NCBI GenBank assembly: GCA_021527695.1
Contig: JAKFAO010000006.1
Location: 558,001-622,000, forward strand
Direction of reading: 5' to 3'
Origin: Naematelia aurantialba
Lineage: Eukaryota; Basidiomycota; Tremellomycetes; Tremellales; Naemateliaceae
DNA: 64,000 nucleotides
The position numbers and the translations under genes are program-made. Every line of letters starts with the position of its first letter. Positions within the stretch are counted from its first letter, which is position 1. A model generated the notes under the pieces. That model did not search any database, was not told the DNA's origin, and saw only the letters and a program-made list of their open reading frames with translations. Below are positions 1-12,400 of the stretch, piece after piece.

Positions 1-490
1 CCTCGACGACCGGATCTGGACCTGTCGTTGTTTTCATAGATATGGGAGGTGGCTGGGCGGTGGTTATGTTAGCAATACCATCTATCCTGTCCACAGTGCT
101 CACTGGGAACCAACTCACCAGTGGCACCGGCGACGCTGAGGCTGAGGCTGAGGGACACGCTGCTCGATCACGAAGAGGGTTGAGCCGCTTATCAGCCATA
201 GCTGAGCCTCTCTTCACTCGACGGATCACGACCGGAGACAGGTCCAGCACGTCCAGCAAGCCCGCCCTACTTGTCCCGGCGACGTAGGCCACTCGAACCT
301 GATTTGGCGAGGCCGGCGAGTCGATAGACCCAGCTTGAGAGATGACAGAGACTGCACTGCGGCGAGCGGAAGAATGATCGGGAGTGACGGGAAGGGGCGA
401 ATCAAAAGGGTCGAGAAAGGGCGATGAGGGGGGAAGAGAAAGAGGGCGCCGGAAGGGCGTGCTAGTCGTCGTGGCCGGCAATGACAACAT
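1..490 (-). CDS. Ser/Pro-rich protein, N-terminal part (3' end outside window)
   Basis: The minus strand is open from an ATG at 490 to the left edge, so only the N-terminal part is present. I model exon 1 as 490-119 and exon 2 as 52 to beyond position 1. The 66-nt intron between them has a GTGAGT donor, a GCTAAC branch site and a CAG acceptor. The intron length is a multiple of three and it has no stop, so retention would also keep the frame. The protein begins with a Ser/Thr/Pro-rich, probably disordered stretch (STPFRRPLSLPPSSPF). A more ordered segment follows (VRVAYVAGTSRAGLLDVLDL, then VIRRVKRG), and then a short Ala/Ser run. I do not recognise the family. The natural composition and clean splice signals support a real gene, which would share the long gap to 2617 with the divergently oriented secreted-protein gene. 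Confidence 0.6.
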   Translation of the reverse strand, partial: MLSLPATTTSTPFRRPLSLPPSSPFLDPFDSPLPVTPDHSSARRSAVSVISQAGSIDSPASPNQVRVAYVAGTSRAGLLDVLDLSPVVIRRVKRGSAMADKRLNPLRDRAACPSASASASPVPLVSWFPVSTVDRIDGIANITTAQPPPISMKTTTGPDPVVE

Positions 491-2616
491 ACTCAACCTG
501 GGTGCTCGGCCTCCGCGGTGACGAGGGACGAGGGAGGAGGGCACACGGGGGGGGAGCCAATCTGGGTAGTCAAGGTGATGAGGGCTTATTGTTCCTCAAA
601 GCTTCTGACGCTTCTGGATCAAGACTTCACGGTCTCGTCAAGTTGCTCACTGGAAGCGACTGGGACCAATTGAGCGTCAATAGGGGAACTTGTGAGATTG
701 TTGTGGGTCACTGGAGATTGATCCCCAGCCTCTGGCAGCAGTAGTAGTAGCAGCAGCAGCAGCAGTGATGCCTTGGGCTGACAACGCCAGTGGAGGCAAA
801 AGGACATTTGCACGAAGGGGTCTAGGAGGGGAACGGGGAACGGGGTGCAGCCTTTGCGCCAAGTGGGCACTGCTATCAAAGGCCCTTCTGCGCATCTCCT
901 CCTTTGTCGAGATCTAGGTCACTTTGCCTATGCTGGCATGCATCGTCAGCCATACCCCCGACTGATTGCTGGCCAACACATTGAACAGTCTGTCAAGGCT
1001 GCATGAATCTGCGACAGCTTGGACAGCCCGTTTCGGAGCAACGTGTTTCAGGACTCCCACGTCACATTACCTGCGGTTCTTTATCACTCTTTGATACGAT
1101 ACCATGCAAGTAGATGGGTTCAAGAACCGTAAATTTCAACTTGACGGCTCGGCAAGGACGGCCCAGAGAAGAGCAGCACAGTCCGCACGAGCGGGGCTAG
1201 AGGAAGCGTGAGGCGAGAACTTCGCCGAGGTCATACGCCACCTGCACGGGGGCCGATTGGGCCTTTCGAAGATTCGGTCATGCAGGTCTTGGCTGTGACC
1301 ATCCCATGGGTCATTGGTCAATGATTGAAACACAAAAACCTTGAACAGTTGTATCTGCTCCATCAGCGGTGACCAGACAACCACATCTCGACGCCTCGAA
1401 ACATTCCTTAGCGGCCTATTCGTGCTCCAGAACCGCATTGAAAGCATTCGACAAGCCGACCGCACGATGCATTGACCAAGCGATGACATGTAGCATCCAT
1501 GGCACTACCCACCGGATTTTGGCATCCCAAGCTCGGGTGCGCTCGAAAGCTTGGACGCTCGGAAGCTCAGACACCAGCACAAAAGACTCCCCTCGACGCC
1601 AACCTTCGCCCGGCGCAAACGTCATTCCCGTCTCGAGATTCCCAGCGATTATGCCAGCTCTTCAGCGACTGCTCATCCTCGTGCGCGTCGGTTACACTCT
1701 CAGGGCAAAGTAGCGCAGGTCGCCCTTTCATTGTGGTAACCCCCCGGAGGGATGCAAACGAGAGTGAGATGCAGGGTGAGGCGATAAACTCGCTGTTTAG
1801 GAAATGTAGCCTTTATACTTCGGCAGACAGCCGGAAGTGCCCGAAGGCCGACGGGGAACTGACAGAGCTCGTGGGTATGGGCATATGTCCAATGGCTCGC
1901 CGGTACCAAACTTTATATGCATCGTCCAGCGCCCTCTGGAGAATCCGCGGTCAACAAACAGTGTTGTATTTGGCGAGAGGCAGATAACAGAGGCACGTCA
2001 TGGCGTTCTATGGGGCAGCACGTTTTCCACCGAGGTGGAGTAAGTCTCTGCCCCGTTCTATAGCCCCGCAGAGGAGATGACATACCCCGCATCAGCTGGA
2101 AGAGAAAACGTAACCCGTCCAGAGGTTTTTCGGTACGCTTCAATGTAACTCTCATGGTGGTCAAGGCGGTCTCATGAAGGTTAAAATATCAGAACCGTTT
2201 GGCAGGCGATGACTTCTCTATGGACGCCCACTGCTGGTCTGCTTGTCCGGTCAGATGACCTTGACAGCTGGGTCAGCTCCTTGCTGGCTGGGGGGTTCGA
2301 TCACTGACCTGTCGGTTGCGAGACCGTCGTGTGATGGCTCGTGCCATGTCGGGTCGTCTTGTTCGTCCCGATGGCTGGGAGGCATAGCGTTCAGACAACA
2401 ATCAAGCTCCATGGAATGATCGTTGTCCGGAACTCTCTCGGCTCTCTAAACACACGGTGGGTGTTTGTGTTGACAGCAGTCCACACTCTCGGCCAGGTAT
2501 AAATGACTGCCAGTGGACGGCAATGCCCTCGTCTCCTATTCATTCATCAAGTCTTCCCTTCCATTTCCCCTCCCTTACCTTGCTCTAATACACCAGAGGG
2601 CCTCACTCATTTCAAT
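491..2616. other. Long divergent intergenic region
   Basis: About 2.1 kb between two divergently oriented genes. Open frames here have poor composition and no splice-compatible partners, so I call no gene. It holds a short AGC/AGT trinucleotide run at about 735-766 and, at its right end, a TATA box with a pyrimidine-rich tract for the downstream secreted-protein gene. Confidence 0.55.
2498..2503 (+). promoter_or_regulatory. TATA box of secreted-protein gene
   Basis: TATAAA lies 119 bases upstream of the ATG at 2617. A pyrimidine-rich stretch follows at about 2550-2585, a common arrangement before fungal transcription starts. An ATG at 2503, with a frame that reads into the gene, overlaps this TATA box. 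It is unlikely to be the start, because the 2617 ATG directly begins a signal peptide. Confidence 0.5.
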
Positions 2617-3630
2617 ATGTTCGTCAATGGTTACATCCCCCTCCTCTGCTTGCTGAGCGTGGCACTGCCCGCCCTGTCGTCCGCACTTCCCACTGTCTCC
2701 TACTCCTCGGCAGCAGAAGAGCACAAGCGCAACCCCTACCTCCGTCAGAATGAGCTCCCGCGGTCCAACTCTGAACGAATGGCTCGTGGCCTTGCTCCTG
2801 CGCCGCCCAAGCGACTATACTCCGGCTCTAGGACGAACAGCGGTGAGTCACCACGTCGCATGCCAGATGCCGTGTTGGCACGGCTCGAACATTCATCGCT
2901 TATACTCCTGTAGCGCATGTTTCCAAAAGATCCGCACCGGCGGGAGATAGCGTTTTTATCCAAGCCTCCTATGTGTCTAGCGCTTCGAGTCTCGGATACT
3001 TTGCTGTCGACAGTGCATCCGGCGGCTTTGGGGTGATTGTTGCAGTGAGTTTATCGATCTTCGACTGTTTCCCAAAAGATAACTTCGGATTCCACCGACT
3101 GACACAAAACGATAGGACGTCGCAGACGCTGATACTTACGTGGAGCCCACCACGCTTCCTGCAACCAACGTCGACCTTGAACTTGAATACAGCAGTGATT
3201 ACGGGCAATACACTCCCCAGTTTCCGTACCTCTGCGTAGGAGATACCAACGGAGGCGACGTCGGGAGTTCAGATGGGTGCGCTTTACTTTTCATTTGTTC
3301 AAACATCCCTATGCCGAAGTCGCCAGAGACGGCACCGACATGGCTTCCTCGCTGACTTTTGTCCATAGTGTCTTCACATTCAGCGCTTGTGTAAATGACA
3401 ACTCGGGGGTTTCCTTCGACCTGGAGGAGGTGCCCGGGCCGGTAACGGTCACGTACACCAATGACGATGACACGGTCGCCACCCCGAACTTGTACTATGA
3501 TTCGTCCACTGGAATAGTTTACGCCTCCGCATCTGCTGCCGACGTCAACGAATATGAGGACACGAACCTGTCCGAAGACGACGCGATCGTCCTCGACACC
3601 CTGTACCTCACCTCGCCCGCATCCGGGTAG
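2617..3630 (+). CDS. Small secreted protein, unknown family
   Basis: Four exons are modelled: 2617-2842, 2914-3044, 3116-3276 and 3369-3630, giving 259 aa. All three introns are about 70-90 nt with GT/AG ends, and the phases agree. The N-terminus is a classic signal peptide: a short polar start, a Leu/Ala-rich core (LLCLLSVALPALSSA), then a small-residue cleavage region. A basic, Ser-rich propeptide-like stretch ending in SKRSAPAG suggests a Kex2-like cleavage after KR. The mature part is acidic and rich in Ser, Thr, Tyr and Asp, with a few Cys (PYLCVGD, FSACVND) and no visible membrane segment or GPI signal. I recognise no family. A secreted or cell-wall-associated role is inferred only from the signal peptide and composition. 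Confidence 0.75.
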
Positions 3631-4127
3631 AGTCCCTGCCCCCCGTATCTCGCTTCAGACCTCTTCCGCCTGTTGCCCAAACCTCATTTCGTCTTTACTC
3701 TCTCAAGGGCGTTTGCGCCTAGACAGTTGCAGCGACACCTTTTTCTCCGTGGGATTTTAATGGACTTTTTGAATGGACTTTTGACTGGACTGTGAAATGC
3801 ACATATAGCATTCTTGCACTGAAACACTCGGCTTGGCCAGTCGTATGTTTCCAGACATCGTGCCACTGTTGTGTCGTGTTTCCATGACGACTCACTCTGT
3901 TCAAGTAGACGTACACATCTCGTCAGTTGCTCTATTTCATGTCACCAACGCGTGTCGAAGTCACGTTCAAGTTTATGCCACGTGGGTGATACCGGTGATG
4001 CCGCTTCCTTGCACGTCCCCCTCTCTTGGGACTACGACGATGGAACTCTGCACCGAGCATTGCTTGCTCATCTGCTGAACGTTTATCTCTTGAGCGCTAC
4101 GGCTGGCGCTGTTGGTGTCTGCCCACG
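3631..4127. other. Intergenic gap
   Basis: About 500 bases between two genes on the same strand. I see no coding potential, RNA gene or repeat. It should contain the terminator of the secreted-protein gene and the promoter of the AP-2 alpha gene. Confidence 0.5.
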
Positions 4128-7100
4128 ATGGCGACCTCGATGCGCGGTCTCACTCAGGTCAGTGTCTCAAGCCGCTCGGACGAAGATCTACCACTTCCTC
4201 TCATTTCCGAGGCTGACCCCTAGCCGGCCACAGTACATTTCAGATATTCGGGCATGTCGCGTACGAGAGCTCGAGGAAAAGCGAGTGAATCGTGAGATGG
4301 CGCATATCCGCCAAAAGTTCAAAGACGGCAGTCTCGATGGCTACCAGCGGAAAAAATACCTATCCAAGGTCGTCTTCACCTACATCCTCGGCTACAAGGT
4401 CGACGTTGGTCATATGGAGGCCGTCAATCTCATTAGTAGCACAAAATACAGCGAGAAGCAGATTGTAAGCTCGTATACCTGTCCATCTGCTTTGATGGCC
4501 GATTTCGCATGACATGCTGATCAAGCTGTTCTCGGTCGTCTAGGGGTACCTCGCCATCACCTTGTTGATGCATGAGAACTCGGAGCTGGTCAGACTCGTG
4601 ATCAACTCTATACGAAAAGATCTTGAAGATCAGAACGAGATCAACAACTGTCTCGCGCTCCATGCCATCGCGAACCTCGGCGGAAAAGAAATGGCAGAGA
4701 CGCTGAGTGATGGCGTCTACAGGGCCATGATCAGCGCGTACGTCTTGTCCCGATTACCCACATGACATTTCTCCCCTGATATGAAGGAGCTTGCTGACAC
4801 AGCCTTAGCACATCCACCACGTTCGTGAAGAAGAAAGCCGCCCTCACTCTGCTTCGTCTGTACCGAAAACACCCAACAGTAATGCCCGTGACCGAGTGGG
4901 CAGAGCGCATAGTCTCAATGATGGGGGACCGGGATCCAGGTGTGGTTCTCACCGTCACAACCCTGGTGACCGCCATGGCACAGAATAATCTGGAGGCATT
5001 CAGCGGATGTTATCAACAGGCAGTGTCTCGCCTTGATCGGGTAAGCTGGATTCCCAACACGAAAACAACATTGGATCTGACGCGTCTTATAGATCATCTT
5101 TGACGGCGACTATCCGGCAGAATATGTGTACTACAAGGTGAGCGGATTAATGAAACACATTGCAAAGCTGACAGTCCTGGTAGGTTCCGAACCCTTGGCT
5201 GCAAATCCGGTTATTACGGCTGCTACAGTACTATCCACCTCCAGACAACCCTCAAATGCTGGAAACGCTAAACGGCGTATTGCAAGCGATAACAGATATG
5301 TCACAAGACACTCCACGGGTGCGGTATTCCTCAGCTCTTCGCGGCCTGCTGCTGACTCATCACAGAATGTACAACACAACAACGCCCAAAACGCAGTCCT
5401 CTTCGAAGCAATCAATCTCGCCATCCACCTAGACCCCGAGAGCGACACCGTTTCCAACGCTTCGATCCTTCTCGGCCGCTTCATCCTCGCTAAAGAGACC
5501 AACGTGCGATATCTCGGTCTTGATGCCATGGCCCATCTTGCGGCATGCTCCAGCAGTCTTGAGCCTGTAAAGAAACATCAGGACACCATCATCCTTAGTC
5601 TGAAGGATCGAGACATCTCGGTTCGCCGACGCGCACTTGATCTGCTATACTCGATGTGCGATACGACCAATTCGAAAGTGATTGTTGGCGAGCTTGTCAA
5701 ATATTTGCAGGTGGCAGATTACAATCTGCGGGAAGAAATGGTGTTGAAGATTGCCATTCTGACAGAGCGTTTCGCTACCGAGGTTAGCCTTCTTTTTCAA
5801 GGCATCAATCAGCTTAAGTTGACTGGTAATAGTACGAGTGGTATGTCGATACGATCTTGCAGCTCATCTCAGCGGCGGGCGATCATGTCGGAGCGGAGGT
5901 GTGGTATCGAGTAGTGCAGCTCGTGACCAACAACGAGGACTTGCAACCATACGCCGCGGCGGCAGTTTTCCAGCACCTCCAGGTCTCGGCATGTCACGAA
6001 AATCTGATCAGAGTAGGAGGTAAGGTCGACTTCGAATTGCCGTGCGCATGACCTTACTTATTGGACAGGGTACATTCTCGGGGAATTCGGTCACCTCATC
6101 GCCAACGAGGCCGGGTGTAGTCCGATCGAACAATTCCAGGCATTACATTCCAAAGTCAACCTATGCACAGCCCCGACCAGAGCTCTACTTCTCACCACAT
6201 ATGTCAAAGTGAGCTTCGAGACCAGTAGGGTGGATTGCCCATAGCTGACGGTGAGCAGTGGGTGAACCTGTTCCCGGAGATCAAAGAGCATCTCATCAAC
6301 ATATTTGAACGATATACACATGTCCTCGACGCCGAGCTGCAACAAAGAGCGTGCGAGTATCTTGCCTTGGCACGACGAGATGACAACGACGAATTGCTCG
6401 CAACAATCTGCGATGAGATGCCCGTTTTCCCGGAGCGGGAATCTGCGCTTCTGAACCGTCTGCACAGCAAGGGAGATTCGTCGCAAGATAAGCGGACTTG
6501 GGTCATCGGGCATTCCGCGGACAACAAGGAGAAGCTTGCGGAAAGGTTCAAGGGTTTCAAAAAGGGCAACGGAGATGCTGTTGGTACCGCGCAGGTAGCA
6601 GCTGCGACTGCAGCTCCAAACCCAGCGGCTGTTGCTCCCCGAGAGCCTTCGCGCACAGCAAGCACGGGGATCGAGACGATGATGGGTACAGTGTCAAACG
6701 GGCCAGGAGAAGACATCATGGCATCGCTGGCAGATCTGGATCTGTCGGGCGGAACGACGCAGGACGAGCCATTATTAGCCAACGGCTCAAATCCGACAGC
6801 TGTCGCACCAGCCGCACAGTCAATAGCCCCGGCTACCAATGTCAACGGCAATGACGTTGAGGCAGAACCGTTCGCAACCCTTGGAGGAGTCGATCCAACG
6901 CTCCTTGTGCCGCTTACGGTGCATCCACATATCGAAAAGGTTGGTTTGGTTGTTTAGTCCACTGTTGCATGTCCCGCTGATGTTGTGATAGTGGCTTGAG
7001 CGATTGTCATATCATAACGAGGGCGTCTTATACGAAGACTCGATCATTCAGATTGGAGTCAAGGCTGAATATCACGGACATCTGGGTCGCATAGCATTGT

Positions 7101-8397
7101 TCTTCGGCAACAAATCTCCATCGTCGATCAACGACTTCACGGCGCGCATCGAAAATTCTAATCAAGCTGCTCTCGCCACTACCTTCCATGATCAACCTGT
7201 GCAAGAGATCGAGGCGAGGGCGCAAGTGCAGGAACTGATACACGTGGAGTGTAAAGATTTCTTCACGGACCCGCCGGTGCTTCGAGTGATCTGCAAGCCC
7301 GAAGCGGATGAAGGGCGGACGAAAGTCTTGGTCCTCCGATTGCCTTTGTTCCTGAGCAGATTCGTCGAGGGTGTCAGCCTTGAGCAGGGACCGTTCTTTG
7401 AGCGGTGGAAGATCATCGGTGGTGAGTCGTTGAGTGGGATCTCAGAGGTGGGGTGAAATGACGGTGGTGGTGGCGGTTGTCGGGGTAGAGGTAGTTGTGG
7501 GGGCAGCATATTACCCACTCCAAGGTGTCAAGTCCTGACATGTACGTAGGGGCTCCGCGAGAGGCTCAGTTGATCTTTCCAATACGGCTCAACTCGGCGG
7601 GCGACGTCGATCTGGTAAGACACAGCAAGGTCATGGCGGGGAATCGGTTCTCCTTGCTACCAAACATCGACCCGAACCCTTCCAATGTGAGCATCCTCTC
7701 CTCATATCCTCATATCCTCATATCCTCATATCCTCATATCCTCATATCCTCATATCCTCATATCCTCATATCCTCATATCCTCATATCCTCATATCCTCA
7801 TATCCTCATATCCTCATATCCTCATATCCTCATATCCTCATATCCTCATATCCTCATATCCTCATATCCTCATATCCTCATATCCTCATATCCTCATATC
7901 CTCATATCCTCATATCCTCATATCCTCATATCCTCATATCCTCATATCCTCATATCCTCATATCCTCATATCCTCATATCCTCATATCCTCATATCCTCA
8001 TATCCTCATATCCTCATATCCTCATATCCTCATATCCTCATATCCTCATATCCTCATATCCTCATATCCTCATATCCTCATATCCTCATATCCTCATATC
8101 CTCATATCCCCATCTCCCTCGTCCGACTCTTCAGTGGACTGTCAAAGCAGACGAGACCAACCTGAAGCGATTCTCGGACGTGATCGCGACATTCACGGAC
8201 GCTGAATCGTACAGCTCGTCATGGCTGGCGTCTTGCACATGTCAGCAACAGGCAAGGTCGGTATCCTGGGTCGGCTGGAACCAAACAAGGATGCCCAGCT
8301 GTGCCGCCTGACTATCCGGAGCACGAATGAGCACGTCTCGGCAGAGCTGTTGAGGCTGAGCAGCAAGCCCCTGAACACGGATACGACGGCTTCATAG
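4128..8397 (+). CDS. AP-2 complex subunit alpha (alpha-adaptin)
   Basis: Large subunit of the clathrin adaptor AP-2, which recruits clathrin and cargo at the plasma membrane during endocytosis. Thirteen exons are modelled: 4128-4157, 4234-4464, 4544-4737, 4809-5040, 5093-5137, 5184-5318, 5366-5782, 5833-6019, 6069-6208, 6259-6939, 6992-7421, 7550-7686 and 8215-8397. This gives 1013 aa, close to the usual alpha-adaptin size. The N-terminus MRGL..YISDIR, then [22 protein letters not shown] and [11 protein letters not shown], match the alpha trunk solenoid. A low-complexity hinge lies in the long tenth exon. The ear domain contains [11 protein letters not shown] joined to [10 protein letters not shown]. 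The final intron, 7687-8214, is unusually long because it carries an 8-bp satellite. The acceptor at 8214 was chosen because it restores the ear frame without an insertion. Confidence 0.93.
7699..8106 (+). repeat. 51-copy tandem array of an 8-bp unit (TCCTCATA)
   Basis: Uninterrupted, perfect array of TCCTCATA, 408 bases or 51 units, inside the last intron of the AP-2 alpha gene. Eight is not a multiple of three, so all three forward frames read the same 8-residue peptide repeat (SSYPHILI) without a stop. This makes the array look coding when it is not needed for the conserved ear domain. The reverse strand contains in-frame TGA. Confidence 0.98.
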
Positions 8398-9482
8398 TGC
8401 GTCTCTACTAGCATGAGCCTCTAGCGTAGCGTGTGTGTGCACTGCGTCGTATCGCGCCTCGACATAGCATGGCGCTAGGGTCCTGGAGAGTAGGTGGAGG
8501 GATGGATATGGTCGGTGTGGTCGGTGTAGTCAGTCGTGGATGTGGTGATGCCTGGAGCATCGGTGGATGTCGGTGAAACGAGAGGCGTGATGAGAAGGAA
8601 GAGGTGATGCACGACCTCGGTGTCGGGGCGTGGTCTTGTTGTATCTCGGTTGAGTGGAGATTTGCATGATATGTCTTGTTGGTCACAGATCTACAGCATG
8701 TATGGCTTGACTAGCCTCGTCAGAGATCTACGGCAAACGGCATGAATGGCATGAACGTCATGGTTAGCATCGAGCACAGCTTGTGCATCGGCTGCGCGTA
8801 TATGTGCGATTCCATCGACGACGTGCAGTATGCTGCTGTACTCGGATATCTCGACTGGTCGTGTCCAGTGCGATGCCTCTATACCGTTCCTAATTGGATT
8901 GACCAACAAGGCTAGTTGGGCTGGGCGGGCGGGAGTAAAGCCGTATCACTACCAAGACGGCGCTGGTGCTGTCATTATTATCATGCATGGTCTAGATCTA
9001 CAGTGTCTGGCGTCAAGATGCTACAATATGTTGGTCGATGGTTGCTGTTCCTGCGTCTAGACCCCCACAATTCACTCTTGTGGCGCTCGAAAGGCATCGA
9101 ATACCATCGCACCAGTGTCGATATCAGCGCGGATCCCAATTCAGTGCCGACTCCAATGCAGACTCCAACGCCGAGTCCGACTCGACTCCGACTCCAATGC
9201 CGACTCTAATGCGACTCCGACTCCGACTCCGACTCCGACTCCGATTCAGTCCGAGCGCGACCATGACGTCCCCGAATGGCCGCTCCGGCTCGGAGTCCGC
9301 GCACGACAATGGCCACCAGGACATTCCAGACGTCCAATGTCCCCCCTGAGAGTCGCGCGTCGACTTTCCTCGCTGTGCTGTCTCACCGTGTTGACTGAAC
9401 CTGTACCCACTCTATCCCTCGGCCGACGCAACCTCTATCTCTAGGCGCGCCACTAACCTCTACCTCGCCTTACCCTCCACCT
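8398..9482. other. Convergent intergenic region with GACTCC repeats
   Basis: About 1.1 kb between the 3' ends of the AP-2 alpha and Fic1-like genes. I see no supportable gene. A degenerate hexanucleotide repeat based on GACTCC runs at about 9155-9252. Open frames across it (for example Arg/Ser dipeptides on the minus strand) are a product of the repeat. Confidence 0.55.
9155..9252 (+). repeat. Degenerate GACTCC hexanucleotide repeat
   Basis: Direct repeats of GACTCC and GACTCG variants, with five tight copies at the right end. It lies in the gap between two convergent genes and has no evident function. Confidence 0.85.
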
Positions 9483-12400
9483 CTAGCCTCGCCACTGATG
9501 TCCGTCCGGCGAGACCTGTCCAGGCAGGGTCGACTTCCAGCCTTCCGGCGGTCTGATGGAGGCCGGTAAACTCGGTGGAGGGGTATACCACTCGCGCTTG
9601 CTCTCCTGCCCGTGTCCCAGTCCCTGCCTCTGCCCCTGCCCCTGCCCCTGCCCCTGCGCTTGTGTCTGCCTTTGCTGCTCCGCCTGCTGGTGCTGGTATG
9701 GCTCTTGCTGCTGGGGCATGTACGGCTGCTGGTATTGATGCGGCTGTGGCTGTTGGTGTTGTGGAAGGGCGTGGGGGCTCGGGCTTGGACTACGACCTCG
9801 AGCACCGTTCACAGGCAGGTTGGACATGTACGACTTCCAGTCTGTCCTGAGTTGCGCCGACGGTGCAGGTGACGGCGCGTGTCCGATAGAGACAGCATGC
9901 GGGTCGGAGGGCAGCGGTGGCGGTGGCGGGGGGATAGCGGCTGTCGCTTGCCAGTTGGCAGCTTCCGATCCCGACGGTTTCGGCGGCGGTATCGGTGATG
10001 GCACACGCGCTGGAGCGGGACCAGCGCCAGAATTCGAGCTAGAGACAGGCGGAGGGCGGGCGTACGTATCGGGGATAGCTGAGTGCCAGCCATGTGGCGC
10101 GCGGCCGCGATAGTCGGGATGCGTCTGGGACGGAGGAGGCTGCGTCGGTGCGGGACCCTGTGAGAACGGCATGGACGAGGTCGGTGGATTCGTAGGCGAG
10201 AACGGCATGGACGAGGGAGGTGGCTGGGGTGAGAACGGCATGGACGAGGTAGGCGGATTGGTAGGCGAGAATGGCAGTGGCAGTGTCGTTTGGTTCGGAA
10301 GTTGATGTTGACTCGCAGAGCTGTAGCTGTGCTCTGGAGGCGGAGCATGCGGCGGAGCGGGAGTGTACGCCAGTGGAGGCGCAGGGCTGTAGGCGCCTGG
10401 AGGAGCGGGACTATAGCCGCGAGGGGGCGGCTGGGGTGGAGCAGGCGTATATGCTTGAAGGGGTCGCTCTGGCTGTTGTTGCCACTGCTGCGACGCAGGC
10501 GCAGGCGTCTCTTGCTTTCGCAGCGCATACAGCTCGTCTGATGGGTAATATCCCTACCGACTGCTTTGGCGGAACAGGCGGATGTGGGATCGGTCGCTGG
10601 GCAGGAACCGGAGGCGGCGGCGACCCGTACGGCGCGTTATGACCATCCGCAAGGTGGCCGTAGTGGTTCTGATTGGTTTGTGATTCGGGCGGGTGCTGCA
10701 TCGCCGAAGCAGTTTGTTGATACCACGGCACATACCCGCCTGGCGTCGGCGTCGATTCCCGGCGTGACGGAGGATCCTGATTGATCGAAAGGGAGGATAG
10801 CGGCCCGGAATATCCGGCATGGTCGGGGGCGGCATTCGCGTATGGTTGAGTCGGTGGGGCTTGCGATGGGTAGGCCGGCTGATAAGGCTGCTGCAGTGGC
10901 GGCCGTGGCGACGGTTGACGATCAGGGTACGACTCGTTACCTGGTGGTTGCGGTGGACCGCCGTAGCCATTCTGGTCCCCGCCGTACACGTCATAAGCTG
11001 GTCGGGAGATACTTTGAGCGGGATCGTGACCCGGTCGAGGGCTTGGAGCTCGATACGGGCTCGGCGCACGGTAAGGGTTGGTTGGCGCTTGTGACGTATC
11101 AGGGTATGAGGACGACGGGATCGGATAGTGGCTCTGTGGCGGAGCCGATGCGGATAGTAACGGAGCTGGACCGGGGGAGGGATTGAGATAATTCGAGTGG
11201 GATTCCGAGGTAGAGACAGCAGAGAAGCTGCTTGCGTGCTGTGGAAGTTGCGGGTGTGAAGTTGGGATGGAGGGAGGACCTGGTGCGTTCTGAACATGGT
11301 TGGGCGGGGGATAGGGATACTTCTGATACGGTAACGCGAATCCCTGCCCTGATAGTGGTCTAGGCACAGGAGTCGCACCGCCTCGTTGTCGCTCGTCGTC
11401 CATGCGCTGCCATTGCAAGGCGTCGTTGGTAGAGACCGGCCGCTGATGCGGGGTAGGAGCAGGCGGGGGCTGGCTTTGCGGTAAGAGCGAGCCCCATGGC
11501 GCGTCACCCGGCCCGCCGACAGAGTGACGGTGGCCATATGCATGCTGAGAGTTCCGCTGTGGGTCTGGTGGTGCGGGTGTTGCAGGTGGAAGAGGACGTG
11601 ATGAGTATGAGGAACTGATGGATAATGACGACATGGGGCGGGTGAGCGAGTCGAGAGTGGCAAGGGAGGTGGTAGTCGAATGCGAGGACAGCGATGCGGA
11701 CGCATACGGGGGCTGACCGGCAACGGGAATCTGACACAATAAGCAATCAAGCACGAAAAGCGTCGAGGGAAGAGGATTCACAGGAAGACTCTGTTTCCGA
11801 GAGTGTCGAGGTGGTAGACCGAGCTCTGCGAAGCTTCCCGAAGGCACGATGGTCTGTGCAGGTGACGGTACACGAGAAGGTTGAGCATAAGGCGGAATGT
11901 ACAGACTCATGCCTGAGACACTCCCGGAAGCTGATAGACCAGTCGAAAGTCGGTTCCGGTTGATGGACGACATGGAAGCCGAGGCAGTTGCATCGTATTG
12001 ACCTGTTCCGCCGAGAACCCCTGGGCGAGGAACATTCCTCTTGACGGGCGGGACATCCTACGAGTTTCAGTATAGAAATTCGGTACGCCCGAGCCCGACT
12101 TACGTTGGAATAGAAAGTGAGCTCTAGATACACCTCACCGCTGTATTTCTCCTTGTGCAGGAACTCGTACCATTCTGGAGTTGGATGAGCGGCATGCAAA
12201 GCGATAAAACGGAACGCGACATACCGTCGACTTCACCCTTCTTCAAAGCTTCCTCGATATTCACCACGCACTCGCCAATCAATTCTGGCTCTTTGGCGTC
12301 ATCGGCAAAACAAGCGACCCGCATGCTCTTTCCCCCTTTCTTGTGTATAGGTCCTTTCCGACTCTTGCTCGCCAAGGCAGCCGGCGTGACCGCCCCAGAC

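Noticed and set aside
1136..2164. Several 60-160 codon frames in the first intergenic region
   Set aside because: They overlap on both strands, have atypical residue use and no supporting splice sites.
7699..8106. CRISPR-like array
   Set aside because: The unit is 8 bp with no spacers, and the genome is eukaryotic. It is a simple satellite.
7495..8205. Open frame through the AP-2 alpha satellite, suggesting an octapeptide-repeat protein
   Set aside because: The frame is open only because the 8-bp unit lacks stops in any forward frame. Conserved ear-domain sequence continues only if the array is spliced out.
8408..9349. Possible small genes between AP-2 alpha and the Fic1-like gene
   Set aside because: Frames are short, lack family motifs and change character at the GACTCC repeat.
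9556..11186. Long plus-strand frames opposite the Fic1-like gene
   Set aside because: Mirror frames of a GC- and proline-rich coding exon; no recognisable domains or splice logic.
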